Assembly (NCBI GenBank): GCA_021307315.1
Contig: JAJSPD010000141.1
Coordinates: 1-57,999 of the forward strand
Direction: 5' to 3'
Length of the DNA stretch: 57,999 nucleotides
From: Bisporella sp. PMI_857
Taxonomy: Eukaryota > Ascomycota > Leotiomycetes > Helotiales > Helotiaceae
Every line of letters begins with the position of its first letter. Position 1 is the stretch's first letter. The position numbers were made by a program, and so were the translations under genes. The notes under the pieces are model-generated. The model did no database searches. It saw only the letters and a program-made list of their open reading frames with translations, and had not been told where the DNA came from. This document shows positions 54,554 through 57,999 of this stretch, piece by piece.

Positions 54554-55752
54554 TTGTAAGCCAATAGGATCTAGTAATTTAGTAGGACCTCCTTCGGCAT
54601 CTATGACAGCCTAACACGCCTCCACAACTATCTACAAGACCTTCAATATAGTCCTCTGGTACAGCTTCCCACGCACTTGATATAATAGATCGTAGTTGTT
54701 CAAATGGGATCTTATTAACTTTGTAGTACGCAACTTCCAATAATGCCACTGTATCCAATTTTTCATCCAATTCTACACATGTTTTATCAAGTTCAAATCA
54801 GGAGACCAAGGAAGCTATGACAAAACTTTTATCCCTCTCCTGATTAAAGCCAATTGTGTATATGCAGAACGATGAGCTGGAGCGTTGTTATGCTGGAAAG
54901 TAAGCTCTGGATAATCGTGAAGCAAAGTTTGAATTCCTGGCAGTATATATTGATCGTAGCGTTCTGAATTAACAGTCTTCCACTCTTTTTCCCAGAATAC
55001 AGCAGGCCCTTTTTTCCCTTGATATATTGTGCCATGAAACATCCAAGCTGGAGCTTTGCTGTATTTGTGTTGCAGATTTGTTGCGTTATATCGATCAGAG
55101 CCGTCTTTCTGTACAGTAACGAATGAAGTTGTATGTGCTTCTCCCATAGCCCATACTTCATCCGAAAACACAATATTCATGACATCTTCTTTTGTCATAC
55201 GAAGCCCTTTCTCTGCAAATTGAAGTCGAAGATCCCACACGTCTGGATTATCTGAAAAGCCCTTCTGTTTTGATGTGCGTCGACAATAGCCCAGCTTACG
55301 AAGAGCTGTAGAAATAGCTTGATACTTTGCGTTTTCTAAGCCAGGTATTCGACTGCAAACTCGAGGAAGGTTTTTCCAAGCAATGCGTTTGTGAGAAGGC
55401 GACCTTTCTATCCATTCCTGCAGTCGATTTCGTTCTGGAGTTTTAAGAAGGCTTTTACGGCCACAATCTGATTTGCGAGGCGTAAGAGGGTGAAGCTTTG
55501 CGTACGATATTTGACCTCGAGTAACGTTCAATTCTTGTTGTATTTCGGCATAAGGAACTCGAAATCGAAGAGCCGTTTGGATTTGAAGCCTTGTATCTCT
55601 AGTAGTAGGAGTATTGTAAATACGTTGAGAATCCATTGTTGATTAGTTGTACAATACAGTACAAAATAGGTGCGTAAACAAAATCGTACAAAAATTGTAA
55701 GCAAATCTTTGAAAAATTACTCACCTGCCGCCTAGATCCTATTGGCTTACAA
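54554..55752 (-). mobile_element. Tc1/mariner element with RIP-like damage
   Basis: Perfect 21-bp inverted repeats (54554-54574 and 55732-55752, inner end GGATCTAG). Each contains TA three bases in, so the element may be 54559-55747 inserted at the palindrome TTGTACAA with TA duplicated. Encodes a broken transposase on the minus strand. Confidence 0.8.
54579..55636 (-). pseudogene. Tc1/mariner transposase, inactivated
   Basis: From ATG 55636 the frame shows a paired-type helix-turn-helix (QIQTALRFRVPYAEIQQELN) and the first catalytic Asp in IVFSDEVWAMG. The second catalytic position reads FQHNNAPAHRS, where the family has Asp before Asn (GAC to AAC). A TAG stops the frame at 54815-54817. Downstream codons continue the conserved WSPDLNLI block, where the third catalytic residue is Lys instead of Glu (GAA to AAA), followed by another TAG in place of a Trp codon. 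The last part continues in another frame to 54579. All these changes are G:C to A:T, as expected from RIP. Confidence 0.85.
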
Positions 55753-55845
55753 TCCTTGAAATACCCTTGTACGAAGGCTTGCAAATATCCTTGTATGGAT
55801 CCTTGTTCATATCCTTGATTGCAAGATTATTTAGGGGGGAGGATA
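55753..55845. repeat. Spacer with repeated ATCCTTG motif
   Basis: About 90 bp between the mariner and the distal hAT terminus, with ATCCTTG or CCTTG five times. It does not belong to either hAT copy A or the mariner. Confidence 0.5.
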
Positions 55846-56026
55846 GTAATACCATAAGCGAAAGCTTAATTTCAGCCTCATTTGGTGGTACAGTATTACG
55901 CCGTATTCTGTCTAAGCAGTGCGTATTCTTAAAACTGTACCATTACGGCCTGCCGTACCGTATTATACCGTACCGTACCGTAATTTACGCCGTGGTATTT
56001 TTACGGCCACACTACTGGCTACACTG
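55846..56026 (-). repeat. Second hAT terminus, distinct subtype
   Basis: Matches the 5'-side end of copy A (16201-16380 reverse-complemented) but lacks one 10-bp GTATTACGCC unit and has several substitutions. The 19-bp terminal repeat at 56008-56026 is intact. Since 54465-54553 already contains the inner part of the same end, this is a duplicated or foreign terminus. Confidence 0.8.
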
Positions 56027-56159
56027 GCCTAGCCCGATCCCGGGGCTGTGGCGTTAGGAGGGATAGGTTCCAACTAGAGCTCTTAGCAATCCTGGCTTGG
56101 TGTATTGGATAGTAGAGACTTGGAAGTTAAATATATAACGCTCTACAGAACATGAATTA

Positions 56160-57343
56160 CTATGCAAGCACCCCTATCATAGCGCTAAAGTCCTTACACC
56201 TCTCCTCCCTAGCTCCGGCCTTAGCAGTCTGGTCTGCCTCTGTATTCCAAGCTCGCGGGATCTTCCAAAGCAGACTTCCATTCCACTTTCTTGATAGCCA
56301 ATTACCTCACCAAGCAGTTCTTCCCACAGGTCCCGGTTCTTGACTGCCGTCCGGCCACTCGTAACCCAGCCATTCCGCCCCCAGGTCTGCACCCACTCTG
56401 TAGCTCCTTTGGTCACGTATTCCGAGTCCGTAGCAATCACTAATCTCGTCCAGCCCTCACCAAACCATGCTCGGAATTGGAGGACCGCGATCACTGCCCG
56501 AAGCTCGGCCCGGTTGCTTGTCTGAGGGTGAGACTCGCCGGAAGGGCCACAGTCCTCGAGTCGGCCTGAGACTCTTCCTATCTCCGGCGCATTGGGCTCT
56601 GGTTCGCGAAAGACAAATCCCCAACCTGCTGCCGGGTTGGGCTGGCCGTTGTTTAGACACGCGCCGTCGGTGTAGATGAGAAAGGTGCCGGCGTCGGATC
56701 GGTGGGTGAAGCGGGGAAACTGACGATCCCGCTGCCGTCGTAGTAGGAAGAGCTGCTGTGGTGTAGTCGTGGGGCTTGGAGGAGTGAAGGGATGAATGTT
56801 AGGGACAATCAACGTGCCATCGTCTCTATATTGGAGCTGGGCGCGGGTTATAGACTCTCTTTGGGTGCCTAATCCTTCACTATCATCGTTTCCCACGGCT
56901 GCGAGTCTGGTTGCCTCGATCTTGCCATCCTTCCGGTCAGGTATAATAGCCTCCTCAAGTATAACCATAAAAGCAACCTTCCCTGGCGTTTCAATCGGAT
57001 CGATATGGAAGCCTGCGTCTGTCCAGCTCGGCTTATCAAATGCACAGCGGTTGATATCTGCCTTTAGGTTCTTCCCTCTTAGCATTTCAAGCACTGCCCG
57101 AACATGTGCAACATGCTCCTCTTGAACACGGTCAAACACAAGAATATCATTATAGTGCCCGAGGAGAAAGGTGTTTTTAAGGTGAGACGACCCCGCTAAT
57201 GCCCTGGTAACAACTTCTGGATCGGCGAGAACATTGATGCGAGTAAAGAGGGTTGCTGTCTGGAGGTTCTTCGCTGCGGCCTGTGGTGTAGGGTAAAAGA
57301 GAGAGACCGGTGAGGGGACTTGACTAGCGCCCTGGCTTGCCAT
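56160..57343 (-). pseudogene. RNase H1-like gene joined to gypsy RT-like sequence, frameshifted
   Basis: From ATG 57343 the frame first encodes LFTRINV and HYNDILVFDRVQEEHVAHVR with LKADINRCAF, resembling gypsy reverse transcriptase around its YLDD motif but with Asn replacing the first Asp. After a low-complexity linker, an RNase H1 domain follows: FLIYTDGACLNNG, SNRAELRAVIAVLQ and LVIATDSEYVTKGATEW, holding the first three acidic catalytic residues. Near 56270 a one-base deletion shifts the frame. The other frame continues WKIPRAWNTEADQTAKAGA, with the last catalytic Asp, to TAG at 56160-56162. The RNase H1 part resembles ascomycete ribonuclease H-like proteins. Whether the RT-like part was fused as a real gene or is an annotation-like accident cannot be told. 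Confidence 0.7.
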
Positions 57344-57999
57344 TCTCTGTACAAGTATAGTATTAGCTTACGCTTTCACCTAGCCCCCTGGCCGGGTTGC
57401 CGCCAGCCTCGTGACGCTGATGCTCTGGTTCTCGTAGCTTGAGGTGTTGCGGCATTCCCCTGGGAGGAAGTTGATAGGATGGCGCTGTGGGTGTCGGAGA
57501 TGATGAAAAGTGGCACGACCTTAGAGATTAGCTTACATAATAAGCGCCAAGGAACTAGGGTCTTGCTACACCTACGAAGTACATACCTCGTCAGCTTTTT
57601 ACGTCCGTGCGTGACGCCGAAAGTACTTTGCAAGCCCTCAACAAACTAGAGAATATATAAGTTACTGAGCTTTAATAATCGCTCGTACTAAATAAAATAG
57701 TACTGGGCGTATTCCAATATTTATAATGCCAAAATTCTATGCAAAGTACCAACAAATTCTTAAAAGTGCCATTGCCAAGCCTAAGTGTGCACCGACGGAA
57801 AAAGCTAGAATATTGGGGCATGTAAGAAGTATGATTGAAGCTTCTACATTCAACGACGAGGATTCGATGCTTAGAGCTGCTGGATTGGCCTGATTTTGGG
57901 TGGCAGATGCAGTCGATGACATTTAATCAATTGCGAGTATGTACCGATAACGGCTAGCGACAGTAAGGTGGCGACGGCAAGGTAGCGACGACGTGGTCA
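57344..57999. other. Upstream of the RNase H1-like gene, no clear gene
   Basis: A minus-strand frame from ATG 57455 (MPQHLKLREPEHQRHEAGG) would join in phase across gtaagc...acag at 57347-57371, but that intron would be only 25 nt. The last 350 bp show no recognisable gene. Confidence 0.3.

Noticed and set aside
1..57999. Possibility of a bacterial or viral origin of the window
   Set aside because: Spliced genes with fungal introns, HET domain and fungal transposon families throughout argue for a nuclear ascomycete chromosome.

Overview
This is a transposon-dense accessory segment of a filamentous ascomycete (Pezizomycotina-type) nuclear genome. The evidence is the short 45-80 nt GT-AG introns, a HET-domain gene, a fungal calpain, a dynamin-like GTPase, a secreted BBE-type FAD oxidoreductase, Tad-like LINE relics and fungal copia, gypsy, hAT, MULE, mariner and pogo elements. 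Several old copies carry C:G to T:A changes of the kind made by repeat-induced point mutation (RIP). I cannot name the species.

Layout. 1-5901: a minus-strand copia element with two frameshifts; its probable 5' LTR abuts the remaining gag of a plus-strand gypsy chromovirus (5902-11247), so the copia appears nested in the gypsy. The gypsy keeps an open pol with chromodomain, carries a spliced antisense reading frame between pol and its 3' LTR, and ends in a 260-bp LTR. 11248-16200: debris (pogo relic, solo LTR, gypsy scrap, a broken transcription-factor-like gene). 16201-19578: an intact hAT element (copy A). 20606-23992: an intact MULE with 65-bp perfect terminal inverted repeats and a 9-bp target duplication. 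24690-26913: LINE 3' relic, hAT terminus, a pogo/mariner-like non-autonomous element and an LTR scrap.

28681-30873: a 7-exon secreted FAD oxidoreductase (minus). 31357-32402: an inverted repeat enclosing two oppositely oriented solo LTRs, one with RIP-like decay. 34248-36872: dynamin-like GTPase. About 37515-39330: a decayed large inverted-repeat element. 39808-42252: a coiled-coil / PD-(D/E)XK-like / Cys-His / protein-kinase-like protein. 42446-43460: O-methyltransferase and NmrA-like gene scraps. 43563-46187: calpain (minus). 47720-50105: HET-domain protein.

50717-56026: a pogo relic interrupted by hAT copy B, whose distal end is a composite with a RIP-damaged mariner element and a second hAT terminus. 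Copies A and B differ by one base over about 3.3 kb and lie in inverted orientation about 32 kb apart, so transposition was recent and the segment between them is a candidate for inversion. 56160-57343: a broken RNase H1-like gene with an upstream gypsy reverse-transcriptase-like stretch.

The host-type genes (dynamin-like GTPase, nuclease/kinase-like protein, calpain, HET protein) are of kinds often found in allorecognition, cell-death or genome-conflict settings. That they work together is inference; nothing in the sequence shows co-regulation.
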